Of a stretch of 64,000 bases of DNA, positions 11,111-22,769 are shown piece by piece (position 1 is the first letter of the stretch; each line of letters begins with the position of its first letter). A program made the translations under genes and the position numbers. This DNA is from Akebia trifoliata (Eukaryota; Streptophyta; Magnoliopsida; Ranunculales; Lardizabalaceae): the NCBI GenBank assembly GCA_017979445.1, contig JADQWC010000118.1:1-64000 (forward strand), written 5' to 3'. Below the pieces are notes generated by a model. That model had not been told where the DNA came from and did no database searches. It saw nothing but the letters and a program-made list of their open reading frames with translations.

Positions 11111-13150
11111 GCTGCTCCTCTTTGCAAGAGTTATTTGCAAAGAACTACAAAGAATATATTAGACCTTTATTTATGTGAACCCGAAATGATTTATCGCAAG
11201 ATGATTAAAAACATCAGGTGGGTTGAAGAATTTTTTTTTTTTGTAGAATATAGATACCCAAGCACGGGGTCTAACAGGGTTAGCGTTTTGAAATCCTTGA
11301 CCTCGTGGCACGGAGCTTGTTTGAAATCTTGGATAAAATTTTTGATGACTTTCGAAAGTGATTGATATTTCAAACCATGTGATGTAATTTTGTAAATACT
11401 CTTCTTTTTCCCTTGTTGATTTTGAGTTTTGAATTTCCTTCTTCCCTTTCATGGTAGTTACAAGATCATCTGGAAAGGACTTGGCATAATGATACAATTC
11501 TTGAGAGAGGCTTGCTTGAGGATGCATGATGACCTGATATTTGAGTATTTGGTGAGTCGTCCTACTTCAAATACGGAGATAATCATTATTGATCAGGCCG
11601 CTCAAATCAAAGTCCTAGAGGATAGGCTGGATGCCTACTATGTTTTCCATGGAAATGTTTGAGTGGTTATTTCTCCGTTGTCTCCTTTTGTATCCTTCTT
11701 TCAAGAAGAACTATGTAACACTATTTGAAATGAACGAAATAGGATTTTTATGTAGTGGCCTCAGATATATCTACTGCTTTTGAAAACTTTTGGTTTTAAG
11801 AAAAGTCATTGATTTTTCGTCATAGGCCAAAAATAGTAATTTTGATGATGCATTTTTTTATTTAAAGATTGCCTTTGTTGAATGATCTGTGACAGACTTG
11901 TGTTTGTTAACGATTATGGTGCTTTTTCCAAGTGTCGAGGATACAAGTGTCAGCTAATCCTTAGCATATTTAGAGTCATCCTTAAGACTAAGAATTTTGA
12001 CTAAATTATCTTCACTGTATCTGTTAGAATATTGAAGACTTTGAGATTTTTTCCGTTCACAATTTATCCTCATGCGGGCCAGGAGTTTTTTTTTTGTTCT
12101 TTTATTTTTTTTTCCAATTTTGCCCCTAGTGCCAGTTACGATTTTCACTACACCTGATTTCCACATTTTTGCGCATCGACGCCCTTTTCGGATTTTCATC
12201 GTGCCAATAATTTTGATCTTGCCATAGACTGATTTTTTACTCATAGTGCCCTTACGGGTTTTTACCATGCCCTTCCAGTCTATGCTCATTTTATAAATTT
12301 TCACTTTGAACCCCTTCTCGATTTTTTTATGACCCTCGTGGCTTGGTGATTCAAGTTGAGCTGTGAGATCGAACATTCTACTCTTCTAGTGACGCTCTTT
12401 CTTGAGTAATAGATCTGGACCCCCTACTCGAGTTCCTCCGATGATTTTCATGGTATGGTGACTCAAGTTGAACTTCAAGATCAATGACTACACTTTAAGT
12501 CGTTTTTTTTTTCAAATATTCGACCTGACCTCCCCTATCGGGTCTTCCAACGACTTTGATGGCTTGAAATCCGAATTGAGTAACAAGATCGACTATACTT
12601 GACAATATTTCTCATGGCATGCTTCCATTGTGATTAAGTGTCCTTGAACCATTCCCTGATTTGAGAGGACTTTAAATAGGATGAAACGTAGGCTTAGACT
12701 AGGTTTGTGAAAAGATAAGAAAGGCTGAATTTGGATTTATTGAGGGATAGAATGGACATGGGGTTTGTCTATATTTTATTATGAAAATATGCTCTATATC
12801 CCTTCCCAACATCTCACGAACTTGTTTAGTGGGGAGACTTGGGTCGAGCTTGAAATCAAACATTTGAGATTTTTTGACTTTTTTGATTGTTTTTTACTTT
12901 TAGTTGTTCACAGTTTATCCTCTTGTGGGTCAGGAGTATACTTTGGCAGTTTCTTTTGACTTTAGATCTTTTTTATTTTTTTATTTATTTTTATTTTATT
13001 TTTCGATAACGGTGATTTGTCTCGGTCCTAGGTTAAGAAATGAACGTGATGGCTCAAAAAGGTTAGCTAAGAGTGGGCAATTGTTCAGGTAGTAGAAAGA
13101 TGGCCTCTCTTCATTTCAAGGGATGACTTTAGGAGTAATATTTTTTTACG
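11111..13150 (-). other. 3' untranslated region of element D
   Basis: Lies between the integrase end and the polypurine tract (about 11111-11125). No protein is supported: the open frames here are short, overlapping and unlike any retroelement domain. A module with AGACCCCGTGCTTGGGTA (minus strand, about 11250-11275) recurs in the 3' region of element E (30935 and 54165), which ties D and E to one lineage. Contains the repeats at 12300-12600, and a TTTATCCTC..GGG(C/T)CAGGAG motif occurs twice (12062 and 12911). Confidence 0.55.
12300..12600. repeat. Degenerate tandem repeat, unit about 110 bp, three units
   Basis: Three units start near 12310, 12420 and 12530 and share a CTCGA or TATCG, TTTTxxGAC or CGACTTT, TGGCTTGGTGA and AAGATCGA pattern. 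They lie in the 3' untranslated region of a Tat-like element, the usual place for tandem repeats in this lineage. Confidence 0.5.
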
Positions 13151-13153
13151 GTG

Positions 13154-14320
13154 TCAGCATTGATCAGTTACAGAAAGACTTCCCTGTCCATCTTTGTGAG
13201 GATTAATGCTCCTCCGGACAATATCTTTTTGGACGATGAATGGCCCCTCGTAATTTGGACAAAACTTTCCTCTTGCGTCTTCTTGTACTGGTAGAATCTT
13301 CTTCAAGACAAGGTCTCTCGACGAGAACTTTCTAGGTCGAACCTTCTTGTTATAAGCTTGTGCTATTCTTCGTTGATAAGTTTGACCATGATAGATTGCT
13401 GAAAGACGTTTTTCCTCTATTAAGTTCAATTGATCCAATCGGGCTTGAACTCATTCTGCCTCATCCAATTCAACTTCTTTTAATATTTGAAATGAGGGAA
13501 TCTCGACCTCAACAGGCAAAACTGCTTCCATTCCGTAGATCAGTGAATAGGACGTTGCCCCAGTCAATGTTCGGATTGACTTTCGATAAGCATGTGGAGC
13601 GAAGGGTAACATCTCATGCCAATCCTTGTAAATGAAAACCATTGTTTGATAATCTTCTTGATATTTTTGTTGGCAGCTTCGACTGTTTCATTCATCTTCG
13701 GTCTGTAGATAACTGAGTTATGATGAGTGATCTGAAATTTTTTGCACATTTTAGACATGAATTTGTTCTTGAGATTCTTAGCACTATCGGTTAATATCCC
13801 GCTTGGGAGGTCGTACCAACATTTGATGTTGTTCTTCACATATTTCAAGACATTGCCTTTTCTAACATTGGCATAGGATGCCGTTTCTACCCATTTTGTA
13901 AAGTCATCGATGGCGACCAAGATGAATAGATGCCCATTGGAAGTTTGAGGATTGATCTGCTCGATGACATCCATTCCCCAGAGTGAGAAGAGCCAGGGAG
14001 AAATCATATTGTGTAATGTTGAAGGTGGTGCATTGATTTTATTGGTGTAGATTTGACAGAAATGACACTTCCGAACATATTGGTACCCATCACTCTCCAT
14101 AGTCATCTAGTAATAACCCATTCTTATTATCTTCTTTGCGAGCATGTATTCGTTTATGTGAGTTTCACAGACTCTACCATGTACGGTCTCGATTAAACGT
14201 TGAGCTTTTACTTCTGTTACACACCTTAGGAGAATCTCATGGTGTGACTTCTTGTACAAGACTCCGTTACTCAAAAAGAATTGTCCTGCCAATCTTTGAA
14301 ATGTCTTTCAGTCATTTACT
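13154..14320 (-). pseudogene. Integrase of element D
   Basis: Three frames together show the integrase order. The zinc-binding part (14107-14292) has H..H followed across a stop by C-H-F-C at 14060. The catalytic core (13564-14106) has the DDE residues in W-G-M-D-V-I, L-T-D-S-A-K-N and N-E-T-V-E-A, with 35 residues between the second D and the E, as the family requires. The C-terminal part (13154-13642) has G-P-F-I-V. Integrase inserts the cDNA into the host genome. A stop at 14106 and a frameshift near 13600 break the frame. No chromodomain was seen. Confidence 0.8.
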
Positions 14321-14559
14321 ATGGCATCTGGTGGAAAAGTTCGATCCTCCAAGAATGCCTTGATGTCTGCATTATCATGGCTTTTCTTCAGACTCTTCAA
14401 TTTCCATCGGCAGGCAATACGCTGGTCCGTCTTGAATACCAATCTCAAGAAGGTCGACGATGGTATCTTCAGAGATGTTGATCATTGAAGCAAGAGTGGA
14501 GAGTGCATCTGCAAACTGGTTTTTAACCCTTGGCATATAAGTGAATGAGATTCAAGTGA

Positions 14560-14920
14560 AATTTGAACTTAAATCCTCGAGATACTCATGATAAGGAATT
14601 AGTCTCTACTCTCGGGTATTCTATTCTCCCGTTATTTGGTAGACAACCAGACTTGAGTCTCTAAATACATTTATCTCATCTACTTCGAGATCAATCGCTA
14701 CTTTCAATCCTACAATGCAAGCTTCATACTCGGCTTCGTTGTTTGAATATTGGAACCTTAGTCTGACTGCAATGGGTATATGAGTTTTATCTGGCTTAAC
14801 CAGGACTGCCATAATTCCATTTTCCTTTTGATTTACTACTCCATCGAAGTACATTTTCCAACTAGATTCTTCATTGTCACTCTCGACTTCAGCAAAAAAA
14901 AATGATTTCATCAAGAAAAT
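14560..14920 (-). pseudogene. Second (archaeal-type) RNase H of element D
   Basis: The frame at 14621-14914 has the acidic residues in M-Y-F-D-G, E-A-E-Y-E-A-C-I-x-G-L and R-D-S-S-L-V. Plant Tat elements are known to carry this additional RNase H between the standard RT-RNase H and integrase, and its position here agrees. The usual G-D-S is R-D-S in this copy. It would help remove RNA from the cDNA hybrid. The upstream and downstream joins are interrupted by stops. Confidence 0.75.
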
Positions 14921-15036
14921 GTCTTTAGTGGATCATACTTGGGTAGAAGGTGCTTCGCTAAGTGGTCATCAATGGCTTGTCTTTTAATGGCTTTTTAAGT
15001 GACATAGGTGATGTCGAACTTAGATAATAGTAATTG

Positions 15037-16300
15037 CTATTTTGCAGTGCATCCCGTTAGTGTCGACTTCTCAAAGAGATACTTCAAGGGATCTATCCGA
15101 GCAATGAGCATGGTTAAGTAACTAAGCAAGTAGTGACGTAGCCGTTGTGATGCCCAAACGAGGGCACAACACATTTTTTTGAAAGTCGAATAGTTCACCT
15201 CGTAACTTGTGAACTTCTTGCTAAGGTAGTAGATGGCTTGCTCTTTTCGACCAGTTTCATTATGTTGCCCAACTACACAGTCCAGGAAGTTTTCTTGCAC
15301 GGAGAGGTACATCAACAGAGGTTGACCCAGTGTAGGGGAACCAAGACTAGTGGGTTAAGCAAGCATTTCTTGATCTTTTCAAAAGCTTCCTGACAGTCTT
15401 CATTCCATTCTTTCGACTCATTCTTCTTCAATAGTTTGAATAGTAACTCACAAATCGGCGTGAGTTGTGCGATGAACCTACTAATGTACTGAATTCTCTC
15501 AAGGAATCTCCTGATCTCTTTCTCTGATTTGGGTGGCTCCATATTTGTAATGTACTTCATTTTAGCTGGATCGATTTCGATGCCCCTTCTACTGACAATG
15601 AACCCCAATAGCTTTCATGACGTGGCCCCAAATACACACTTTGTCGGATTAAGTCTTAGGCTGTACTTTCTTAGTTGATCAAATAGCTTCTTTAAATTCA
15701 CCAGATGATTCTCGTCGAGATTCGATTTAACTATCATGTCATCCATATATACTTCTATCTCTTTGTGAATCATGTCATGGAATAAAGCCATCATGGCTCG
15801 TTGATAAGTTGCCCCCACATTCTTGAGACCAAATGACATAACCTTATAGTGAAAGGTGCCCCAAGGTGTAATGAACGTAATTTTCTCTTGGTCTTTCTAA
15901 GTTATTTTTATCTGGTTGTAACCCGATAATCCATCCATGAATGAAAACATACCATGCCCGACTGTATTATCGATCAGAATATCGATGTGTGATAACGGAA
16001 AGTCGTCTTTAGAACTGGCTCTATTTAGATCTCGGTAGTCTACACACATGCGCATTTTATCGTACTTCTTTAGAACAGGAACAACATGCGAGAAACTCTG
16101 CTTGGAACTACTTCATTACTTCATCCTTGAGCTTAAGTGTCCACTCTGGTTTCAACCTTCGTAATTTTTACTTGACTGGCTTGCTTTTCGATCTGATAGG
16201 TAACTTGTAAACTACTAGATCTGTGTCTAAACTGAGCATGTCTTGATAGGACCATGCGAAGACATCTTGGTATTACTGTAAGAATTTTGTTATCTCTTTT
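15037..16300 (-). pseudogene. Reverse transcriptase and RNase H of element D
   Basis: The RT palm motif Y-M-D-D-M lies at about 15735-15749 in the frame 15615-15839, after S-F-G-L-K-N. The connection region with F-I-V-S-R-R-G-I-E and E-I-R-R-F-L follows at 15312-15608, and the RNase H part with L-S-K-K-F-T and the Y-S-T-F-K-K segment at 15037-15315. The RT fingers (about 15840-16300) can be followed only as homology across several stops, starting with the A-W-S-Y-Q-D-M motif of Tat pol. Not functional. Confidence 0.8.
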
Positions 16301-16302
16301 TT

Positions 16303-17304
16303 CTATTCAGTTGTCAATAGGACTCCGATCTTAATGATCCGTGGGTCATCTTCGATGCCTAGGTTCACTGAGTTTGTATCCTCTATATTTGGCTGAACAT
16401 CCTTCTCGTGATGTTTTATGAGTTCTTTGATTTCTTTTGGAGGATATTCAACCTCTTCCTCTGACTCTTCTTCAATCCCCATGAGATCAAAGTCGAGCTC
16501 GAGGTCAAAGTCGTATTCATCTCTTTTATAGTCTATTCTGTCACAAGTCTCAATCAACTGAGGAGGTTCTTTGAAAACCTTTGGTATTTTGAAGATTTTT
16601 TATTATTTTGAATTTTTGAAAATATTCAATTTTTTGAATTTTGTAGAGTTTTTGATTTTTTTGAATTTTGAAGGATTTTTTATTTTTTTGAATTTTGTGA
16701 ATCATCTGAATTCTTGAAACAAGATAAAGAAAAGTCATGCAAATCCATTAGCCACGACGGAGAGTCCCCAAAATAGTCTTGCTTCAAGGACGAGGGCTCA
16801 TTATGGTCCTCGGGCAAATGAGATTTTGTTAATGGCATTTTTTTTTAAGGCCCTAAGGATTCTGGACCCCATTGCGGCCTCATAAGTGATTGGGTATTCC
16901 ACCCAATTCTTGAAGACTTTCCTTTTCTCTGCAAGGTAGATAGGTTGGGAGAACGACTCCTTTGATGGTTCCGATATGACCATCACTTCCAAGTGATTAT
17001 CGTCGGAACTGGGTACAGGCATTTGTAGGGTGGGTGGAATTACAACAGATCCCCAATCAATTTGAAAGGGGAACAATGATTCTTCTTTTTTGCCTATTGC
17101 TACTTCCACCTTAGCGGGCTCTCTTCCTTCTTTTTGACTTCCTTCAGAATCCCCTCTGAACAAGATGTTCATGCCATCTATAAAGGAATGTGGGGACTCA
17201 ACAAATGAGTCTTCTTGTGATTGAACGGGCTCGATACTTACAACACTTAGGTCTCTTATGTAGTTTATCGGTAGTAGTTCTGATAGGTCGTTCGGCCTCT
17301 TCAA
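16303..17304 (-). pseudogene. Pre-RT linker of element D pol
   Basis: Two open pieces: 16801-17304 (167 codons) and 16303-16557 (84 codons, strongly acidic). The second ends with N-L-G-x-E-D-D-P-R-x-I-K-I-G, the sequence that in Tat/Ogre polyproteins comes directly before the RT. No enzymatic domain is recognised here; it is the spacer between protease and RT. The AT-rich, low-complexity segment 16560-16740 between them looks like an expansion of TTTTGAA words. Confidence 0.6.
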
Positions 17305-17370
17305 AGATTATGGGAAGCTGACGTTAATGTTTGGTACCTTTTCCAAGTTCCATACATTAGGCTCTCGATT

Positions 17371-18240
17371 CTATCTTGTTGCAAATCGAAGCTCCCTCTT
17401 CGTATCATTCATGTTTGAGATGTCCTTTTTCGTAGTCTTGAATCTGAGACCAAAGTAGGGAGTAAGCTTTTGCGTGTTGATAAAGGTAGCCCTACCCTTT
17501 CCTTTAGGTCCTAGCCCATGTTTTGGATGATACCCCACTTTCTTCATCACTCGTCCGACCATTAGATTTACTTTTGACAACTCTTCCCTTGTCTTCTCTT
17601 TTCCTCTTGGGATATGATTGACCAATGTGAATTGAAATGAATAATGCCCCTTGTTTTCCCCGATCATTTCTACGTCAATATATGGTACATCCGGTGATCT
17701 ATTGACTGGTATGAGATTTTCTACAAAAATCGAGATCACCCTCATTCCCATGATAAATTTGACTCGCTGGTGCAAAAAAGAAGGAACTGCCCTTGCAATG
17801 TGAATCCACGATCTTCTTAAGAGGAGATTGAATGCCGAAGGTACGTCCAAAATCTCAAATGTCACTTCGAATGTGCATGACCCAATGGTAGCGGGAAGAT
17901 CTAGTTCCCTTAGCGACTCAGTTTTCCTACTATTAAAAGCTCTAACTGTCCTTTTAACTGGCTTGATGTGAGACAGATCTGTATTTAGCTTGTGTAGAGT
18001 TTATAAAGGACAAAATTTCAAAGCTGAGCCATTGTCGATTAACACCCTTGCTACTATCATACCTTTACATATTACTACGATGTGCAATGGCTCAATGTGA
18101 TCATGCCCCCCATTGATAAATTCGTCTTCTATGAAAGTGATTGGATTGGGGGTTATGATCTGTCCCACCATTTTTTCCAACTCTTTTGGCGAAGTGGTCT
18201 CAGGTACATGTGCACTACTAAGGACTTTGAGCAATGCTCC
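17371..18240 (-). pseudogene. Aspartic protease and G-patch-like motif of element D
   Basis: The frame 18001-18234 ends in V-L-I-D-N-G-S-A, the retropepsin active site of Tat elements (D-x-G-S-A), with N in the middle position. After a stop, 17371-17865 continues with F-N-L-L-L-R-R-S-W-I-H, the equivalent of the G-R-x-W-I-H motif, and then G-Y-H-P-K-H-G-L-G-P (about 17495-17535), a G-patch-like motif seen after the protease in Tat/Ogre polyproteins. The protease would have cut the Gag-Pol precursor. Confidence 0.75.
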
Positions 18241-18475
18241 TCAATGGTGCTCTAAGTTTAATAATAAGTCAAAGATACTGATTTGAGCTGGAATTCTGTT
18301 CAACTACTCTACTATGTTGTACTCACTCTTTCGAATAAGTTTGAGGAGGTCAACTGCTTCCTTGTCAATTACTCTGCTCTTCTTCTTCTCTGGCTCTTTT
18401 GTAGTACTTGTTCCTCCTCTACAAACTTTTCTTTCCCTTTTTCTTTTCTTCTTTCTTCTTCATCGGTCTGCCTTT

Positions 18476-19018
18476 TTAGTTTTCTTTTTCCGGTACCTTG
18501 TAGCATCTTCCTGATCTAGTCATAGGACCAATGTCTGTTACCATAGCTTCCTTTAATTTTTTGATCCATGTTGAGGTAACAATTATAGTTTCATAACTCC
18601 ATAGGAAAGTTTGATTTGAGCGATATGAGAAGGGTTTAGAGAATTTGATGGTCATGGGTTGAAGTTTGAAAAGTCGGTGTAGTGCAGGATATGGTAAGAG
18701 GTGTTCAAGAGGAAGAATCGAAAATTGGTATGGTGCAAGGTATAACGAGGGATGGTTGAATGGAAAAACTTGCAGATGGTGATGTGTAGGGTATAATGAG
18801 TGGTAGTCGTGAAGCATTCAAAGTTTGGTAGTTGGAGTGAATGATGAGATTGGCCATTTTGACTGGAAGTTGGGATAATGATAGGTTAGTTGAATCTTGT
18901 GGCAAAGAGTTTATGCTTGATGATGTTGGTTCCTTCCTCAAGTTGACTCTAATTTTCGAGCCAATAGGCGTTATCAAAATCGAAGGATCGAAACTTGGTT
19001 CATTCCTCTCTATGGCAT
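18476..19018 (-). pseudogene. Gag/pol linker remnant of element D
   Basis: Proline-, serine- and leucine-rich frames (18705-18977 and 18476-18817). The second ends with M-T-R-S-G-R-C-Y, matching the (V/M)-T-R-S-G-R-x-Y motif that in Tat elements lies at the start of pol. An open frame continues to 19018, where the family-B LTR cuts it, so the main gag domain is lost. Confidence 0.6.
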
Positions 19019-20088
19019 TATAGACACCCCATTTTCACAGTTGCCTGATTAATCAACTCGTCAACCCAATCGCATCAGTTCCCAATGATGGATGCTTATT
19101 CCAATGCTTTATTTTGTTACTAGATATGTTTCAGAAATCCGAATAAGTTATCTCAAACAAACAGAACAGTAGAAATCTCGCTATGATAGGAAAATATAAT
19201 CCCAAAAGCCTAGAAATCATCATTTTTCAGATAAAAAGAAGCTTCATGATAAAAATCACTAAAAAATGATCAAATTACCAAAATACCCCTAACCTCAAAA
19301 CAACCCTAGAGCCTACATTACGCTTAGAAAAATCTTTTCAAACACATAAAATAATAAATCGAAACCAAATAAATCATTTTCAAATTTTCACAAAATTTGA
19401 CAAAATTACGAAAATGCCCCTCATAAAGTTCATGACCATTTCGCACAAAAAATTTCATAAATGACACAAACCAATATTCCCATTGAATTCCTTATGAAAA
19501 ATCAATTCTAAAACATCCTACAACATCAAAAATCGACTTGAAACGCAATAGTTCTCTTTAGGGGGCAAAACGGTAATTTTCCAATTAAAAAAATTTTAAA
19601 TTCTGAAATTAATAAATAAAATATTAAATAATGTAAAGTGAAACATTAATAAAATTAATTTAAAAATTTGAGCAAAAAAAATCGATCAATCAGGCTCTCA
19701 GGCAAAATTGTTGATGGTTGCCCAGATATTTATTAAAGGACCTCTCCATCTCGGGGCCCAAAGAATTAAAGATATAATAAAGGGGGGTTCTCCAAAAAAT
19801 TAAAGTCAATCAAGTAAGACTAAAGTCAATCAAATGAGACTAAAAGTAAAAACCCTAATAGAGTTCTAATTAAATAATAATTCTATTTAAAAAAATCCTA
19901 ATTAAATAATAACTCTATTTAATAGAATTATAACTAAATAATAACTCTATTTAATAGAATTATAACTAAATAATAACTCTATTTAAAATAATTCTAAATA
20001 AACAATAACTCCCTTTAAAAGAATTATAATTAAGCTTTAATAGAATTCTAACTAAATAATAACTCTATTTAAAATAATTCTAAATAAA

Positions 20089-20817
20089 CTCCTCTTTTGT
20101 CTTTTTGTGCAAAGAAAAGTGGAGGCTACTTTTAGACTCTTCTACACACATTTTTCTCTATAAATAGAGCCTTCATTTCTAGAGAAAGGGTCCCATCTTG
20201 GTTCTCTTATCCAAGACTCCTTTAATCTAAGGCTCTTTGCCTATTCTCTTATTTTTTGTATTTTCATTTTCTAGTTATTTCCTTTTGGCTAATTAGTCTT
20301 GTAAGAAGTAGAAGAAGAAGAAGTTGTAATTTTCTCCATGAAATGAAGAAAAGTTCTTTCATCTCTTATCTTCCCTCTCTTGCAATGACATTAGGCTAAG
20401 TTCCCCTCCATTGGAGAGTGGAAAAGCCTAGAGCAAGTTCTTGTGTTATTTTTTTATTTCATGCCTTTCTTTTATTTAAAATGCTTATGAATTCTCTTTA
20501 AGTTTCTTGCACCTTTTATTCTTAATATAGATACTTTATGCTTAGATTAGATCAAGATAAAGTATGCTTAAACTAGATAATTGGTAGTAGGAAGTTTTCA
20601 AGTAATTCTACTTTGTTTATGTTCCCTTATTTCATTTCATTTGCAAAACTTTCCGATCTAAGGAGCTAACACCAAGCCCTTACGATTGAGTTATAAAAAA
20701 GCTTGAAACTAAGAATTGCTCATCAACATGTTCTAGGTAGATCCACCTCTAATGGTGTTTTAATTTCATAAGTTTACTTGCTTTTAATTTCACTTACTTT
20801 AGTTTCTTTTCTAGTGG
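20089..20817 (+). repeat. 5' LTR fragment of element A
   Basis: Matches 28498-29224 of the 3' LTR with only about 7-8 differences by eye. The first 293 bp and the last ~195 bp of the LTR are missing. The left loss coincides with the loss of part of the surrounding family-B LTR; the right loss removed the PBS and, by comparison with element F, about 650 bp of leader. The TATA box is kept at 20159-20167. Confidence 0.8.
20159..20167 (+). promoter_or_regulatory. TATA box in element A 5' LTR
   Basis: TATAAATAG within the near-palindrome CTCTATAAATAGAG; the same sequence is at 28568-28576 in the 3' LTR. It is the likely start region for the element transcript. Confidence 0.6.
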
Positions 20818-21321
20818 GTTACTCCTTGCCTTTGTATGTTATTTTTCCAATTTGCACAAACTTGGAATAGTTAATTAAGTAGTAAAGAGCACCCCTCTCC
20901 TAGGGATGAAATGATAAGATAAGGATTGGAAGTCATTACCAATTCCTTGCTCTAATTAGGATAATCAATTCACTAGTCATCCAATCAAATTAATTAAAAT
21001 CAATTAGACTTGACTATAGGGCCCACGAGCTCAATAGGAGAAATTTCGCTTCAAGTTGTGCCAATTGCGCTTCTTGGTTATTTTTGTATCTAGTAAGATC
21101 TTGCCCTTTGAGGGGATAGACTCAGTCTATTCAAGAAAGGAAGGTATTTAAGCGTGCTCTTGCTTATGCATTATGCGCCTCCTCCGATCTGGAGATCCGA
21201 ATGATTCAAACTTGACTTCATAGAATCGAGTTGGAAGGCTAGTTGCGCTATTTCTACCCAGTTAGGAGCTGTCTAGCTTTAGGCAACCTATCTAGGTCCA
21301 GTCTTTTCTTTTCGTGATTGT
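20818..21321 (+). other. Leader of element A with the shared leader module (20989-21285)
   Basis: No coding capacity. Homologous to 7890-8380 of element F and, for the part 21055-21275, to 43060-43262 of Tat-like element B. Common words are CAATTGCxxTTCTTGG, AAGATCTTGCCC, GGGGATAGACT, GTCTATTC, AGGTATTTAAG, TGCGCC and CTGGAGAT. The beginning of the leader was removed together with the PBS. Confidence 0.65.
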
Positions 21322-22769
21322 TTGATCGACTGTGTGATTTGTATGCTTGGTAGACGTTCACAAAATAACGTGTTAGAACCATTTGATCCTGAGATCGAAC
21401 GTACCATCAGTAGGATACGCAAGACACCATCAGTAGTTATGATGGGTGATCGAGAGCTCTTCGCTCCAGCTTCCGCATCTCCTCCCACATGCATTGTTTT
21501 ACCGTTGAACAATGCACCTCAGTTTGAAATTAGGGATGCCACCATCAATATGCTCCCTAAGTTCCACGGTTTAGAGCGTGAACAACCTTACACCCATCTT
21601 AATCGATTCTTGACTATATGTCAAACTTTTAGAAATCAGAATCTAGATGAAGAGAGTATCAAGCTTATTCTGTTCCCGTTATCCTTGGAAGACCATGCAG
21701 TTGCGTGGTTGAACTCCCTAACACCCAATTCCATATCTACTTGGGATGTTCTATCAAAAAAATTATAGCCAAATTCTACCCCGTGGCCAAAACTGAGAAA
21801 ATGAAGGACTCTATTAGAAATTTTAGAGCCCGTCCTGATGATGAATTTTCCCAAACTTGGGAAAGATTCAATGATTTATTGGTTAAGTGCCCACACCATG
21901 GCATTGACAAAGTACAGTTGGTGCAAAGTTTTTATAGAGGATTAACAATGAATCAACGTACCTTAGTCGAGTCAATGCATAAGGGTCAGTTCATGAACCA
22001 GACTCCCAACCAAGCGTACGATTTCCTCGTAGAGTTAGCTGAGAGTGCTCAAAACTGGAGTACTAACCAAGAAGAATTTGATAGAGACGATCCGGTTAGG
22101 AAGACAGGCATGTATGAGATGAAGGCAGACCCTGATCTCAAAAATGTCATGTGTAGTCTAGTGAGTAGGATGAATAATCTCACGAAGAAGTTAGATGCCT
22201 TTACCATCTCAGCATCCAAACCTCACCTAGACCCTCGTACAATTTCGCAAGTGACTGTCGAACCGAGTTCTTTGTATGTCATATGCGACGGCAATGACCA
22301 TTTGGTCGAATGTTGTCCCACCTTGCCTCAAATCAAAGCTGAACAAACAAATGCGATTAATGGCTATAGTGCTTTTAAGAAGCCAACTCCAAACTCTTCT
22401 AGCCAAACGTATCACCCAGATAATAAGTTTCATCCTAATTTCTCATACAGACAAAACGAACCTATTCAATCTAGTGGTCCGTCAGGTTACAATAGGAGTT
22501 TTCCTAGGCAATCTGGTTCTTCCACAAACCAAGCCATTATTCCTCAAGTCCCTTATCAACCCCAACAATCTATCGATTGCAGAGCCATCATACCAGATCC
22601 CATGACCAATTACCAGCAGCCTGCCCAACAACAGTCGTCTTTAGAATCTATGATTGCCGAGTTGATGAGGCAGCAACAGTAGTTCATCCAAACTCAACAG
22701 CAAACCCATCAAAATCAAACTCAGATTAACCAGGTCACTGCGCAATCCATAGCTAAGATAGAAGTTTAG
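21322..22769 (+). pseudogene. Gag of element A
   Basis: Frames 21322-21768 and 21705-22682 overlap; a single-base shift after a run of seven A (about 21761-21767) separates them. The first carries L-F-P-L-S-L-E-D-H-A-V-A-W-L, the core of the retrotransposon gag domain; the second has the F-x-x-L-L-V-K-C-P-H-H-G and F-Y-R-G-L parts and a poor zinc knuckle (C-D-G-N-D-H-L-V-E-C). TAG stops at 22681 and 22767 sit where glutamine codons are expected. Gag would form the virus-like particle in the cytoplasm. Likely start is the ATG at 21322 or 21439. Confidence 0.8.

Larger units (their letters stand above)
8943..19018 (-). mobile_element. Element D: Tat-like Ty3/gypsy element, decayed
   Basis: Read on the minus strand, it runs from a gag/pol linker at 19018 through protease, RT, RNase H, a second archaeal-type RNase H, and integrase to a 3' untranslated region and a 3' LTR (11110 down to 8943). 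The extra RNase H before integrase and the G-patch-like motif after the protease are hallmarks of the plant Tat/Ogre lineage. Every domain is split by stops or frameshifts. The 5' LTR and most of gag are missing, cut at 19018 by a family-B LTR. Confidence 0.8.

Noticed and set aside
12056..12934. Large direct duplication in the D 3' region
   Set aside because: Only a 30-bp stretch with TTTATCCTC and CAGGAG is shared between 12056 and 12904; the rest does not align by eye.
21761..21767. Programmed frameshift at A7 in gag of element A
   Set aside because: The shift splits the gag core rather than gag from pol, and other shifts in the same element are plain mutations; random loss in a homopolymer is simpler.
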